NCBI GenBank assembly: GCA_900491605.1
Contig: UESW01003902.1
Span: 641,840-705,839 of the forward strand
Direction: 5' to 3'
Origin: Calamus simplicifolius
Taxonomy: Eukaryota; Streptophyta; Magnoliopsida; Arecales; Arecaceae
Length of the DNA stretch: 64,000 bases
The notes under the pieces: generated by a model
What the model was told of the DNA's origin: nothing
Databases searched by the model: none
Seen by the model: only the letters and a program-made list of their open reading frames with translations
Position numbers and translations under genes: made by a program
Shown: in pieces, positions 1 to 11,670 of the stretch
How positions within the stretch are numbered: the stretch's first letter is position 1
Layout: every line of letters begins with the position of its first letter

Positions 1-2834
1 AGTGATGTAAGAGGAGGGGTAGAAGTAAGAATGAAATAGCATACCTTGGTTTCATTCAATGCTCCCTTTGACTAGCTGGTTGGACAATGCTACTAGAACC
101 ATCCTAATGATATCCCAGGGAGAGGCATGTTTGAAACAAACTAAGCATTAAATTCAAATCCCTTGATGATAATTTTGATAACCAGACAGGTGATACTGGT
201 CTAAAGTCAATTGCCATATGCTTGAGTCAAGCAATTAACAAACCCAAAGATGTTCTTTAATATGTGCATGAATATATGCATACACACGTGCATTATCATC
301 CATTTATGACGGATTCCATTACCACCAGTTCTCCACCAACTAATGCCTAACTAATATATTGGGTGAAATATTAGATCTCATAAGGATTCAGTTCTTTGAT
401 TTCAAGAAAGTCTCATGATGAGCTGGAAAAGTAGTCAAAGCTCTACAAAGCTCTTCAAGATCTAATGAGGTCACTCCATACCAGAAAACCAGTTCACCAG
501 CCTGACTTTTCTCTCTACAGTAGCACTCTTTTGGTTGGATCTGACGCTGCTCACAATAGATATTCAAATTGTAACATGTTATAAATAGAACATTGTTTAG
601 ATTTCAGAGGTTGGATCTAATGAAGAAACTAAGTGATCAAGAATGATCGATTCATATAGCCAACTAATTGATTTTATTTGAAAACACTATAATATGTAAC
701 ACTACACCACACTTGTTAGATAAGTCCAATTGTCTGATCATTTTACCAAATTTAATTCAGCTTCTGTCACGTGACCTACAATATAATACATTTAGATGGA
801 ATTCAGTGGTTGAGTTGATCTATCGGATCTCCCCCCCTTCCCTTTTTTTTCAGTCCAATTCTTTTTGCTTTTGTTGACATCTGAACAATGTGGTGCCTCT
901 TATAAGATTAGAATGACCCTACTTTAAAGGCACATTAACATTCTACATCTGCTAGAAATTGATACCCCACTTAGATTTCATTTTTCTTTTGTCAAGCATA
1001 TGTTTAGTAGAATTTAATTAGGTGCTAAATAAAACGAGCACAACAAATTAAAGAACATAATGTGAATAACTCTAGTACTTGTCACAATGAAACATCATCA
1101 CCAATTCTAATTGGTGATGATAAGTTCATCACCTATAGATACTGTAGATTATTAGACAAGTGATCAACTTTTTTTACCCTTGAACATAGTTCGGTAAGAG
1201 AAGTTTTTATTTCACAAATCTGTCACATTAACATAAAAATTTATTATATTACATTTGATTATTGTTTGAGATATAATGAAAGTTGAGAGAGAAGAAATAT
1301 ATGAAACTCTGACACTGACAAAACTAAATATATTCACGAATGGGTCCCGAACCATGAGATAACTTGCAATGCTTTCAAACAAATAATAGGTTTCTTGCCA
1401 TATTTGACAACCATTTTTTGGATGGATATGAATTAAGTAGTCAAAAAACTGTGTTTATTGATCAACTAGTTTACTAATATAATCCAAGTGACCCCTTCCT
1501 AATAAAATATCAGATTAAACACGAATACCAGGGAGCTAGCTTGGCTGCCCCTTAGTATTATATGCCTTGTTAGTTGAGGGGAGCTTAACCAACCGCATGT
1601 AATAGGGAGAATACGGGAGTTGCTTCCATGAGAGCAAAACTAATATCAAAGGTGGCCGAGGGTTGCTTCCCCATGAGAACAAAACTGTTATCAAACGTGG
1701 TCGAGGTTCTCATGATGGCGGCAGTGGACATGACGACAGCTTTGATGGCGACCAAGATCTACCAAAACCTCCTTGAGATCTAGTGGTGCCGGCTTAAGGA
1801 AGATTCAAGCGATGGAGAAACCTCTCTTGTTGACTGACTGAGAACAGAAGCAAAATTATGAATATCCGAGTTCAACTAACATTGAGATGACTGTGAAAAT
1901 TATATTGCAAAATCGACATAGTCAATATTAAGGTGATGATGCCAACTGTGCTAGAGTTGGTCGACTGGACATTAATGAAAGCTGTATAGGGTTTAGGAGA
2001 GAAAGGATCGATGACAACGTTACTAGCCATTAGACACAGCAACTCATGATTTCAATTGTCTAAACTTACGAAGGACATGATAACATAAGAAACTGATCAT
2101 TATTTGTTGAAATCCTCCTATGGATTTCATTATTTTTTTCGCTATATATACAGTAATCACTGTTAGCCAGTAAACCAGTATATAAGGTCATAACAAAAGA
2201 AAAGAAAAGAAAAGAAAATCTTATAAGCATTCCGCACTAAAATAGTACAACTTGTGTTGATAAGATGATTATAATGATAATAGTACTCTCAAAAAACATA
2301 ATACATATTGAACGGTTTCATAGTAAAATTCTAAAAATTGTGAATCCATCAAATGATGCTCATTGTTGTTATTACATAACACTGTCATATATATACATGG
2401 TCAATGTATGTAATGTTCAGTATTTTATGAGATAGTGAATGTGTTATAATGTAGGAGGGTGTCCCAAGACTGTTGTAGTTGCCACCACAACATCAGAACA
2501 TAATAGCCATGGCCAAAAACCTTCTGAAAACTTCTGATCATCTTTGGCTGAATAAGATGTCTATATATCACATAGTGTCCATCATGCAAAAAAATTTATC
2601 AAGGAGACTTATATTTAGGACACTCATGTTTATTAGAGAGAAGATTCCCATGGCCTTTAAATGAATTTACATGGAAGTACTGGAGTGGTTTTGGAAGAAT
2701 GTGCATAGGATACTAGCCTAAAATTTTCTAGGTAACTGCAAAAGCAAAGTGGAGGTGCTCAAAAGAAGAAAACTCTAAACTCTAGCGAGTTCAATATGAA
2801 GTTTACCTTGAATGTATATTGTTGTAGAAAAATG
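1..2834. other. AT-rich intergenic DNA, no gene recognised
   Basis: No reading frame here resembles a known protein, and the longest open frames are about 60-70 codons without coding features. The stretch contains a short AAAGA-type pentanucleotide run near 2195-2218 and a perfect small palindrome at 1094-1121. The part around 1530-1810 is slightly more GC-rich but has no recognisable domain. The region ends exactly at the target duplication of the gypsy element. Confidence 0.6.
1094..1121. repeat. Perfect 13-bp-arm palindrome
   Basis: The left arm ATCATCACCAATT and the right arm AATTGGTGATGAT are exact reverse complements separated by two bases. A transcript could fold into a tight hairpin. 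The arms are too short for a microRNA precursor. It may be the core of an old MITE or chance. Confidence 0.7.
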
Positions 2835-2839
2835 TTCAG
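2835..2839. repeat. Target-site duplication TTCAG, left copy
   Basis: TTCAG lies immediately before the left LTR and is repeated exactly at 15028-15032, immediately after the right LTR. A five-base duplication is the normal footprint of Ty3/gypsy integrase. It shows that the two LTRs belong to one insertion. Confidence 0.95.
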
Positions 2840-3120
2840 TGATGACGCCCAATCACTGATCCTGAACATCGGGAACGGAGGGATTCTCGAGGCTTCGCTT
2901 CACCAGATTGCCTGAAAAGAAGTCCCAAGACCGGAGAGGATTCTCTGGTTGAACCCTCCGACGTCCAAGTTAGCAATTGAGGTCACAGCAGAAGATGAGC
3001 TCGAATGAGCTCTTTTCAGATGAAAAAGCACTCCAGAGGAGAAGGGATTCCTCTCTGGGTCTTACGATAGCGATTTTTTCGGGGATTATCGCACATACCT
3101 GTTTGCTGAGCGGGTTCACC

Positions 3121-3131
3121 TTTTTATAGGG
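3121..3131 (-). promoter_or_regulatory. LTR TATA box (minus strand)
   Basis: The minus strand reads CCCCTATAAAAAGGTG here. The same motif occurs in the right LTR at about 13720-13730, followed in both by a conserved stretch. This is the likely core promoter of the element and would drive transcription leftwards from the right LTR. Confidence 0.65.
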
Positions 3132-3509
3132 GTTGACCCTGGCATGATCACGTGGGATTCCGTGAGGAGGGAATGTCCGCGGAGCTCTTGGGAGTTGCGT
3201 GAATCTGCGCTGGTTGGTGGGTCCTGTCTCATCGGAAAGGGAGAAAGTAGCGGTTGGTGGGCTAAGTCCCATCAGCCAGCAGGGCTATTGGGTAGTTGGG
3301 TCCAGTCCCATCAGCAGCATGGCCAACGGGTAGTTGGATCTGGCGTTGTCAGGCGGCGCGGGTCAGAGAGGTAGCGTCCCAAGCTACCAGGGCCGTGTTG
3401 GAGTAGGTTTGGAGGAAACCGGGAAGTCTCGACTCTCTCGGGGGAGCCGAAGCTTATCTGGGTCGGCCAAGGATGGCCGGGGCCGACCTTGCCGACTAGG
3501 ACGTGCCGG

Positions 3510-3957
3510 GGCGGGGCTGACTCGGCGATCCTGGAGATGCCAGGGGCCGAGAAGGGCCGACCAGGAAGGGTCGGGGCCGACTCGGCAGGCTTGGAGGTGC
3601 CAGGGCCGAGAAGGACCGACCGAGAAGGGTCGGGGCCGACTCGGTGGGCTTGGAGACGCCAGGGCCGAGAAGGGCCGACCGGAAAGGGTCGGGGCCGACT
3701 CGGTGGGCTTGGAGATGCTGGGGCCGAGAAGGGCCGACCGAAAAGGATCGGGGCTGGCTCGGCGGGCTTGGATACGCCGGGGCCGAGAAGGGCCGACCAG
3801 GAAGGGTTGGGGCCAGCTCGGTAGGCTTGGAGACGCCGGGGCCGAGAAGGGCCGACCAGGAAGGGTCGGGGCCGACTCGGCGGGTTTAGAGATGCCGAGG
3901 CCAAGAAGGGCCGACCAGGAAGGGTCAGGGCTGACTCGGCGGGCTTGGAGACGCCGG
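3510..3957. repeat. 59-bp tandem array in the left LTR, about 7.5 units
   Basis: Units contain GGCCGAGAAGGGCCGACC, then a GGAAGGGTCGGGGCCGACTC-like stretch and GGGCTTGGAGAYGCC. Matching points fall 59 bases apart (for example 3602, 3661, 3720). The array lies in the U3 part of the LTR and is very rich in CpG. Because 59 is not a multiple of three, successive units are read in different frames, which explains the long spurious open frames. Confidence 0.92.
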
Positions 3958-4015
3958 GGCGCACCCATGTTTTGATTTTATCGAAATTACCCTTGTGGCT
4001 ACATTAGCCATATCA

Positions 4016-4033
4016 GATGCCCCCTCACCCCTA
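4016..4033 (-). promoter_or_regulatory. Polypurine tract of the gypsy element
   Basis: The minus strand reads TAGGGGTGAGGGGGCATC and abuts the LTR start TGATATGGC. A purine tract directly before the 3' LTR is the plus-strand primer site for reverse transcription. Its position fixes the element's orientation as minus. Confidence 0.85.
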
Positions 4034-4434
4034 AGCGCTAAGGGCCACACGTCTACAATCCTTTGGGCGAAAGGGGCGCGAAAATTCAAAAAAATGATTG
4101 CCTCCTTTAGTGCACTTTAAATGGGCTTATGTGCTGGTGCTTTATTTTGAGGCAGTGTCGCTTCAAAGATCTTTCGTAATCATGCGTTAGGTGGTGATGA
4201 CATTGGCGCCAGACGCTCCAGAGAAGGAGCCCATTGGGTGATGGGAAAAAGGCAAGGGCATCATTGCTGCTCTGTTTTCCATGGCTCGCGATTGGCCGGG
4301 GATCACATCTTCTGGAGCGGATCGAGGCGGCATGCCTCGGGCACAGGCATGATTTTCGGTTGGCAGCCTGCAACGCAATGGGCGCGCACCAGATGGCAGG
4401 ATCTGGGGCGGCGTTAGCTGGAGACGGGGGGGGC

Positions 4435-4442
4435 TATAAAAA
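4435..4442 (+). promoter_or_regulatory. TATA box of the antisense gene inside the gypsy element
   Basis: TATAAAAA lies in the context GGGGCTATAAAAACCCC, 120 bases before the ATG at 4555. It points in the direction opposite to the retrotransposon's own transcription. Its spacing suits a transcription start near 4465 and a 5' leader of about 90 bases. Confidence 0.6.
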
Positions 4443-4554
4443 CCCCCCAAGGGCCTGTAGAAACTTTTACGCTGCCATTGCTTTCTTCTTCTTTGAGTTC
4501 TTCTGCGACTTGAGTCTTTCCAACTCCCAGGTTAGTTTCATCCCTTTTTTACCT

Positions 4555-6982
4555 ATGGACCGCCGTGCCTTTAGGGAGGGCAAGAGACCCGTGAAAGAGT
4601 CTTCCCAATCTAGCAATGAGGACCAGGCCCCTGTAGCTAGAAGTCGAATGCCTCAGTCGGTGGGCGGTGTAGTCATCCATGGTGAATCGGGGGTAGTAAG
4701 ACCCCCGATCACCTCCGGTCCTCCTATTAGGGTAGTTCCCTTGTCCTCTCGCCGCCCGGCGCTTCCTCCGGCGGTGAGTTTCGATCCAGCGGGTCCAGCT
4801 GGGGTGGTTTCCACCATGACCTCTAAGGACATAGAGACCCTTAGAGCCAAATACAATGTCCCTGACTTCATTGACCTGTCCGTGCTGGGGCCCGAGGACA
4901 GGGTGACCTCTAACCATCCGGGCCAGGTCGCTCTATACGAGGAGTTCTTCCGGTGCGGTCTACGCCTTCCTTTCCATCCTTTTTTCCTTAATCTCTTAGA
5001 TAGGTATAGGTTAGTAGCACAGTTGACTCCGAACTCGATTCGGATCATCTGCGCCTTTGTAATCCTTTGCCATTTCGAGGGGGCCCGCCCAGGGCTGTCC
5101 TTGTTCCGAGCTTTCTATAAGCTCCGCCGCCAAGGTGAGGGTGCCTGGTGGGCATTTACCGCCAGGCCGGGTAGAGCCTTCCCATTGGGCCTCCCATCCA
5201 AAATTAGGGGGTGGAAACCTAGATTTCTCTTTGCCCACGTCGAGGGGGTTAGGGCCGCTTGGAGGGAGCCTGATACCAGCTCCAACGAAGACTCCACCAT
5301 AGGGAATAGGGATAGGGAGTTATTCACCCAACTATCCAACTGTCAAATCCCTAATTACAAGGAACTCTTGTCCGAGGAGAACCTGGTAGAAGCCGAGTTA
5401 GCCCCGTCGACCGGTGAGCTTGGCGCCTGAATTCTTCTGTCCATCCTTCGATTTATTGTAGGCCACTACTGATGCTCGTTACTCTTTTGTGCAGCAATGA
5501 GGGTTTCCGCCAGCGACTTTGAGGCCGTCTTGAGGCAAAAAAGGTAGGCGACTGGAGAGTCATCCCGAGCGGCGAAGAAACCCCAAGGAAGGGAGCCGGC
5601 AAGGCCAGCCGCAGCCCCCACAGCCTTGACACCCGCGGGGGAGCCGGCTGAGAAGAAGCCGGTTGTAAGGGCGGCCCGGAAGCCTGCGAGGGCTGAGATC
5701 GAAGAAGGGGAGATCCCGGCCACCACCGAGACGATGGTGGTGGTATTGGATGGAGAGGAGGAAGCTCCTGCCGCCGCCGATGTGCCCGAGGCGGGGCAGG
5801 TCACTGTTGCTGTTGGCCCTCCGGCTGCTGCCGAGCAGGAGAGAGAAGGTGCTCCCCCAACCACCAGTGAGGGGGAGCGGGTCGCCAGGGAGGCCCGGAA
5901 TGGGGCGGAGGCGATCGAGAAGTAAAGGGGTGAATCGGGGAGCTCATCTCGCCAATCGGCCCGGTGCCCGGCCCGCCCCCAAGCCGAAGGCCCACAGGTG
6001 GGGCAGATGAGGCTGGTTCCTCCGGTCAGTTCAATGGCGAACGCCGCGCAGGCCTTTCATCTCCTGTCAGGGGTCCGAACCGCCGAGCTCGAAGAGGAGA
6101 CGCGGGGGATGAGTCACTCCACGCTCCTGGACATGGTAATAGTTTCTGTTGTCCAGGTAAATTTTGAGCACTTGTTACTTTCCCATATTTCTTCTTCTTC
6201 TCGTAGCTGACATGCTTCCTCTGCTATAGTTGGTCACTAGAGCGTTGGGCCTTCGCGAGGCGCTGGCCCACTCTTCTACCACAATCACCAAGGCCCTGGC
6301 GTGGGCCGATAGGTATAAGAAGGAGAGCATGGCGCAGGCTGAAAGCCTTGCTCGCCTTCACTAGGAAACCTCGGCCCGTGAGGAGAGCTGGGCCGGTCGC
6401 CTGAGGGAGTTGGAGAGCCGGGCCGAAGTCGAGAGCGGCCGGGCCTCCGCGGCCGAGGCCAAGATGGAGCTGGCCTCAGAGAGATTGAGGGCCGCCATGG
6501 CGCAGAACAAAGAGTTGACTCAGCGGCTCCAACGCGCTGAGGAGGAGACTCAGATCGCGGCGGAGAGAGCGGCCGCCGCGGAGAAGGCAGCGGCGGAGGC
6601 TGCAGAGAGAGAGGCCGCTGCGGAGAAAGCGGCAATGGAGGCGGGCTCGGAGAAGGCTGGGGCAGTGGCCTGCACTGACGAGGCCAGCGCCTGCGCCGAA
6701 GAGGCCAAGAGCAAGGCCTGGGAGGCCAAGGCCAGGGCGCAGCGGGCCGAAGCCGAGGCGGGGCAGGCCGTGTCCAACTATAAGGCCTTGCCGGAGTTCA
6801 AGCAAGAAGTTGTCGAGGTCAGCCTCGACGCTTATATTCAGGGCTTCGAGATGTGCAAGGTCAAAGTATCCGTGGCCCTCAAGATCGACATTGCTGAACT
6901 CGAAGATATCCGGCCTGGGGATTCTAACGAGGAGCCTGCGGAGAAAAAGGACGAAGGGAAGCCCGGCCCCGGCGAGCCTTGA
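4555..6982 (+). pseudogene. Antisense accessory gene of the gypsy element (putative gypsy-type transposon domain plus coiled coil), decayed
   Basis: I chose the start at 4555 (MDRRAFREGK) because it follows a TATA box at 4435; the frame is open further upstream to 4234. The first exon runs to about 5414 and encodes the plant domain known as putative gypsy-type transposon (PF04195-like), with landmarks SKDIETLRAKYNVPDF, YEEFFRCGLRLPFHPF and GWKPRFLFAHV. A likely GTGAGC donor near 5415 and an acceptor before 5500 join it to a Pro/Ala/Glu-rich exon (MRVSASDFEAVLRQK onward). A donor GTAAAT near 6156 and an acceptor CTATAG near 6229 lead to the last exon, an Ala/Glu-rich coiled coil ending near FKQEVVEVSLDAYIQGFEMC and GKPGPGEP. 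Stop codons interrupt the second exon (TAG after AVLRQKR, TAA after AEAIEK) and the third (TAG near 6361). The function is unknown. Related antisense genes exist in other Tat-type elements. Confidence 0.75.
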
Positions 6983-7429
6983 GTTATTTTTCTTTCACTT
7001 TATTGTATGTAACCGGCCTCAGGCCCAATTTTGTATCCTTCTTCAGTAGTCAATGAAAAAGACTTTTTCTCCTAACTTCTTTGTGTTTCGATCCATCCTG
7101 TCTTCCTTCTTCTGAGAAAAATGCCTTACTGTGCCTTACTTCTTGTGGCCAAACCGTATATGCTGACGACGTTGAAGCCGAATATAGTATCTTCTAAGAT
7201 GTTCCACGACTCCGAACTTAGCCAATATTCGAATGCGTCTCTAGGATGTAGGCCGGCCATATGAACAGTCACTTAAGATGTTTCGTATTGTCGCAGGCTG
7301 TTCGCAAGAAGGCTTGCTTACGCATGAGTCCCAAAGGCTTGGAAAGATCTCCGAGTGGCTTGACGCCAAGCCTAACTTTGGAGGCGTCTGGATTGACTAG
7401 AGATGGTTGAGGTTGATTTTGCCATCGTG

Positions 7430-8560
7430 AGGGGTTTGCGTGTTGCCTGAGGGGTAACTAGGCCGGGTACGGAGCTGCTAGGGCCTTAACCGACTCCAGG
7501 GCACTGCCGTGCCGGGGCCGAGTGGTGTCCCGTTAGTCGCGATGCTGGCGAGCTCCTTTTATACCGCTTCAGGGGTTTGTGTGCCGCATGAAGGGCGACT
7601 CGACCGGGTACGGAGCTGCTAGGGTCTTAACCGACTCGGGAGGCACCGCCATGCCGGAGCCGAGTGGTGTCCCATTAGCCGCGATACCGGTGAGCTCCTT
7701 TTGAATCACTTTAGGGGTTTGTATGCCGCCTGAAGGGCGACTCGACCGAGTACGGAGCTGCTAGGGTCTTAACCGACTCGGGGGCACCACCGTGCCGGGG
7801 CCGAGTGGTGTCCCGTTAGCCGTGATGCCGGCGAGCTCCTTTTGAACTGCTTCAGGAATTTATGTACCGCCTGAAGGGCGACTCGACTGGGTACGGAGCT
7901 GCTAGGGTCTTAACCGATTCGGGAGGCACCGCTGTGCCGGGGCCGAGTGGTGTCTCGTTAGCCGCGATGCCGGCGAGCTCCTTTTGAACCGCTTCAGGGG
8001 TTTGTGTGCCACCTGAAGGGCGACTCAACTGGGTACGGAGCTGCTAGGGTCTTAACCGACTTGGGGGGGCACCGCCGTGCTGGAGCCGAGTGGTGTCCCA
8101 TTAGCCGCGATGCCGGCGAGCTCCTTTTGAACCACTTCAGGGGTTTGTGTGTCGCCTGAAGGGCGACTCGACCGGGTACAGAGCTGCTAGGGTCTTAACC
8201 GACTCAGGGGGCACCGCCGTGCCAGGGCCGAGTGGTGTCCCATTAGCCGCGATGCCGGCGAGCTCCTTTTGAACCGCTTCAGGGGTTTGTGTGCCGCCTG
8301 AAGGACGACTTGACCGGTTATGGAGCTCCTAGGATCTTAACCGACTCGGGGGGCACCACCGTGCCGGGGCCGAGTGGTGTTCCGTTAGCCGTGATGCCGG
8401 CGAGCTCCTTTTGAACCGCTTCAAGGGTTTGTGTGCCGCCTGAAGGGCGACTCAACCGGGTACGGAGCTGCTAGGGTCTTAACCGACTCGGGGGCATCAC
8501 TGTGCCGGGACTGAGTGGTGTCCTGTTAGCCGTGATACCGGCGAGCTCCTTTTGAGAGAT
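7430..8560. repeat. 142-bp tandem array, eight units, between convergent genes
   Basis: Each unit contains GTTTGTGTGCCGCCTGAAGG, GCTGCTAGGGTCTTAACCGA and GCCGGCGAGCTCCTTTTGAA. The GAGCTCCTTTT motif starts at 7550, 7692, 7833 and 7975 and last at 8543, so seven steps cover 993 bases, or 141.9 per unit. The array separates the 3' end of the antisense gene from the 3' end of the integrase frame, which converge on it. No long open frame spans it. Confidence 0.92.
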
Positions 8561-8639
8561 TTGATCCTTGGAGGCAAGGAAGAGTAGGCTGTTACGTCAG
8601 AAGGGACCCCCTTTATTGCTCACGCCCTAAGGGAATACA

Positions 8640-9866
8640 TTATTGGTAATATTGGCGAAGGTTATCCGCATTCCAGGTGCGTGGAATGGGTTGTCCGTTG
8701 AGCTCTTCTAATTTGTATGCCCCTCGGTGGAGTGCCTCGGCGATGCGATAGGGGCCCTCCCAGTTTGGGGATAGTTTGCCCCCCTTAGTAGGCTTTGAAA
8801 CTTCAGCTTTTCTCAAAATCAAATCTCTGCGGTGAAAGACCTTAAGACGAACTCGAGCATTGTAGTACATGGCCGCTCGCTGACGGAAAGTCGCCATGCG
8901 TAGCCTCGCCCGATCATGCGCCTCGTCGATGAAGTCCAAATTAGCCCGAATCAGCGCGGAGTTGTTTTCTTCACTGAAGGACTCCACGCGTGGACTGGGT
9001 AGTCCGATCTCGACAGGAATGACGGCCTCGGATCCGAAGGCGAGACTGAAGGGAGTCTCGCCCGTCGAGGCTCTGGGGGTCGTGTGATAGGCCCATATCA
9101 CGCTGGGGAGCTCCTCCACCCAACGACCTTTGGACCCGTCCAACCTGGTTCTGAGTCCTCTAAGGATGGTGCGGTTCATAACCTCAGCCTTCCCGTTGGT
9201 TTGGGGGTGGCCAACAGAGGTGAATCGGTGATGAATGCCTAGCTCGTCGCAGAAGACTTTGAATGCTTCATTGTTGAATTGGCGGTCGTTGTCCGTGACA
9301 AGGGTGTGAGGCAGGCCAAAGCGGCATATGATTGACTTCCAAAAGAAAGCTTTGACTTTGCCTTCAGTGATCTTGGCTAACGCTTCGACCTCGACCCATT
9401 TGGTGAAGTAATCAATGGCGACTAGCAAGAACCTCCGCTGCCCAGAAGCTGGAGGGAATGGCCCGAGAATGTTCATTCCCCACTGAGCGAAGGGCCATAG
9501 AGCCGAGAGCGGGTTCATCGGGGTAGATGGTTGATGTTGGATGTGTGCATGGCGCTGGCAACCATCGCATTTCTGAACTAATTTAGCCGCATCCTCCCTC
9601 ATAGTGAGCCAAAAATATCCCTGACGGAGGGCCTTTTGGGCTAAGAATCTGCCCCCCAGATGGTTTCCACAGATGCCCTCATGGATTTCTCTGAGGATGT
9701 AGTCGGCGTCGGCGGGTCCCACGTACTTGAGCAGGGGATAGGATAATGATCTTCTGTATAGACGCCCATCGAGGAGGATGAATTTGGAGGCTTTCCACTT
9801 GAGCAACCGGAAAACGATCGGCGAGATGACCCGTGTGCAAGCCGTCTCCAAGTGATTCCTCTTCAA
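8640..9866 (-). pseudogene. Ty3/gypsy integrase, C-terminal pol fragment, active site altered
   Basis: The open frame is about 408 codons, of which roughly the first 10 (9866-9838) derive from the adjoining copia fragment. In order it has an HHCC zinc finger (H62, H69, C100, C103), a DDE integrase core and a C-terminal tail with WEGPYRI that binds nucleic acid in this family. In gypsy integrases the first catalytic Asp lies in the motif GMDILGP. Here the codon is AAC, giving GMNILGP (N132). The second Asp (TDND, D192) and the Glu (NGKAE, E228) are present with the canonical 35 residues between them. The frame is otherwise open, so the insertion is not very old or the frame escaped damage. Upstream RNase H and reverse transcriptase are missing because the frame meets the copia fragment near 9838. 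Confidence 0.9.
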
Positions 9867-10981
9867 CTACTTCGGACAATCCAGACCCTTCATCTCCTCA
9901 GGTAGATACCCTAGCAGGGAGAGTGATAACAATGGGTAGAAAAGTTGATTTCGAGTTCTTTCAATCCGAGGGCTTCTATATTGGGAATCAAATCAAGGAA
10001 CTAGGCTGGGATAAAGTGTGTTCTCTAGATGTTCCTACATATCCAGCCCTTGTCAAGGAATTCTATTTCAATCTATCGAGAGGTGATGGTGGAATCATGA
10101 GCTCAGTCAGAGGTAAAAGAATCCATCTCACTTTTCAAAAATTAGGAAACCTCCTTAGCATTCCCATTACTGGACTAGTTGCCGACATCCACAGTGAGAG
10201 GTCAGCCGCTCTATCGAGGATGTTAGGGAGAGAAGTTACAGAATTTGAGGAGATTAGGGCTAACCAACTACCCTTGGAATTAAGATTACTTCATAATATT
10301 TGCAGTAGAATATTATTTTCAAAAACCGATCGATTTGAGTATGTCTCCAAGTGAGACATTGTTGTAATGGACAGTGTGTTGACCAATCAACCCATAAATT
10401 TAGCTGCAATGATGATATTTTATATGGCTGAGGCTGGAGGGAAAAGAAGATCGTCCTTACCCTACGGCATGGTGCTAACTATGGTTTTCAGGAGCCAAGG
10501 TGTTGTGATATTAGACAATGAACCTTCCAAGAATCTCAGGCATACTAATTACTACAGTTTGGCCACCTTGCATCGGATGGGATTTGTTAAGGTCAACGGG
10601 CAATGGGAAAGGAAAGGCAGCTTGGATGAGAGAACCCCTGAACCTAGACCTTCTGCATCTCTTGAGGCTGGACCATCTGTGAGGGTTCCCTCTCCGCAGC
10701 CTAGCAGTCTTGTTCCTGCCCCTGCACCCGCTCAAGTTCATGTTCAGTCATCCACTTCATAAGTTGGTTTTTCAGACCTTCAATTGGAGCAACTCAAATG
10801 TTTACTTGCTGCTCAGAAGGATGAATTGAAGACTGAGTTTGATAATCAGTTTATGAATCTTAAAAAAACCCTTTATTCCCTGGATGATCGCATTGGCAAA
10901 ATAGAATCAACTCTTAGTTCATCTGTGGATTCCTTAAGTAATGATCTAAAATATATATTTGAAGAACTTAAAGATATGTGA
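9838..10981 (+). pseudogene. Post-pol extra ORF of the SIRE-like copia element (putative plant transposon protein domain)
   Basis: One reading frame is interrupted by a TGA at 10352 (YVSK-stop-DIVVMDSVL, probably a former Trp codon) and a TAA at 10760. Before the first stop is the plant-transposon-protein type domain (GRKVDFEFFQSEGFYIGNQI, then HLTFQKLGNLLSIP). Between the stops is a further piece of the domain and a Pro/Ser-rich linker. After the second stop is a short coiled coil (LEQLKCLLAAQKDELKTEFD). Extra frames after pol, sometimes called envelope-like, are known in SIRE/Maximus elements. Whether this one made a structural protein is unknown. No signal peptide or membrane segment is visible. 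Confidence 0.7.
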
Positions 10982-11656
10982 AGATTCTGAGACCTACTCC
11001 AAATGCAATGCCGAGCTTCAAGATAAGATAATGACTGCATGTGCATTTGTTGACAGAAGATTGAAAGAATTTGTGGGGACTCAGAGTGAAGGGATGCAAA
11101 GGATTTTAGATCATTTAACAAGAATCATTAGAACCAATTTGTAATTTTCATGTAATGAAGTCTAAGTGTTTTTAACTTAATGAGATATGTTGTTTGATGT
11201 TTGAAATGAAAGTTTAGTTTTTGATGTAATGAAAGTACAGTTTTTTTTGACCTTTGATGAAATGAAATTATCCTTTGATCTATCAATTTTATCTTTTGAC
11301 TTAACTCTTCTTTATCTTTTGTTGATTACAAAAAAGGGGGAGAAAGTAAAGTTATGTCGTATATGCATTGATTAGTTATGCTTTGATTAGAGGAATTTAA
11401 TTGAAGCTTATTTGATTGGTATCAAATTAGTTTGAATATGCATAAATAAGCTTATGTGAACACTGATATAATAGTAAAAATTGATATAAATGAATTCTAA
11501 GTATTAAACATGTAAAGCAAAAGGAGAGAACAATTGTTCATTTGAACTTCATAGGGGGAGCTACCTTATTCAGGGGGAGCTTACTTGTGAGGATCACTTT
11601 CTTAAAAATTTTGATTTAAGAATCCTATGCATATACTCAATGTTTTTATAATCATC

Positions 11657-11670
11657 AAAAAGGGAAAGAT
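11657..11670 (+). promoter_or_regulatory. Polypurine tract of the copia remnant
   Basis: AAAAAGGGAAAGAT lies directly before the LTR start TGTTGACCC. A second purine tract, AAAAAAGGGGGAGAAAG, lies at about 11331-11347. Paired tracts are common in SIRE-like elements. The position supports plus orientation. Confidence 0.75.

Larger units (their letters stand above)
2840..4015 (-). repeat. 3' LTR of the gypsy element
   Basis: It begins TGATGACGCCC and ends GCCATATCA on the plus strand, as does the copy at 13439-15027. Read on the minus strand, the upstream (U3) part holds the 59-bp GC-rich array and the later part holds a TATA box (CTATAAAAAGG, near 3121-3130). Open frames of up to 217 codons on both strands are by-products of the array and not genes. 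The length is 1176 bp against 1589 bp for the other LTR, because it has fewer array units. Confidence 0.93.

Noticed and set aside
3311..3975. Open frames of 194-217 codons on both strands
   Set aside because: They are made by the 59-bp array in the LTR. All frames remain open because the unit is not a multiple of three. Composition is repetitive and there is no domain.
4204..4222. TTGGCGCCAGACGC, resembling a gypsy primer-binding site on the plus strand
   Set aside because: It lies about 190 bases from the LTR. The polypurine tract and coding order show that the element is in minus orientation, so this must be chance.
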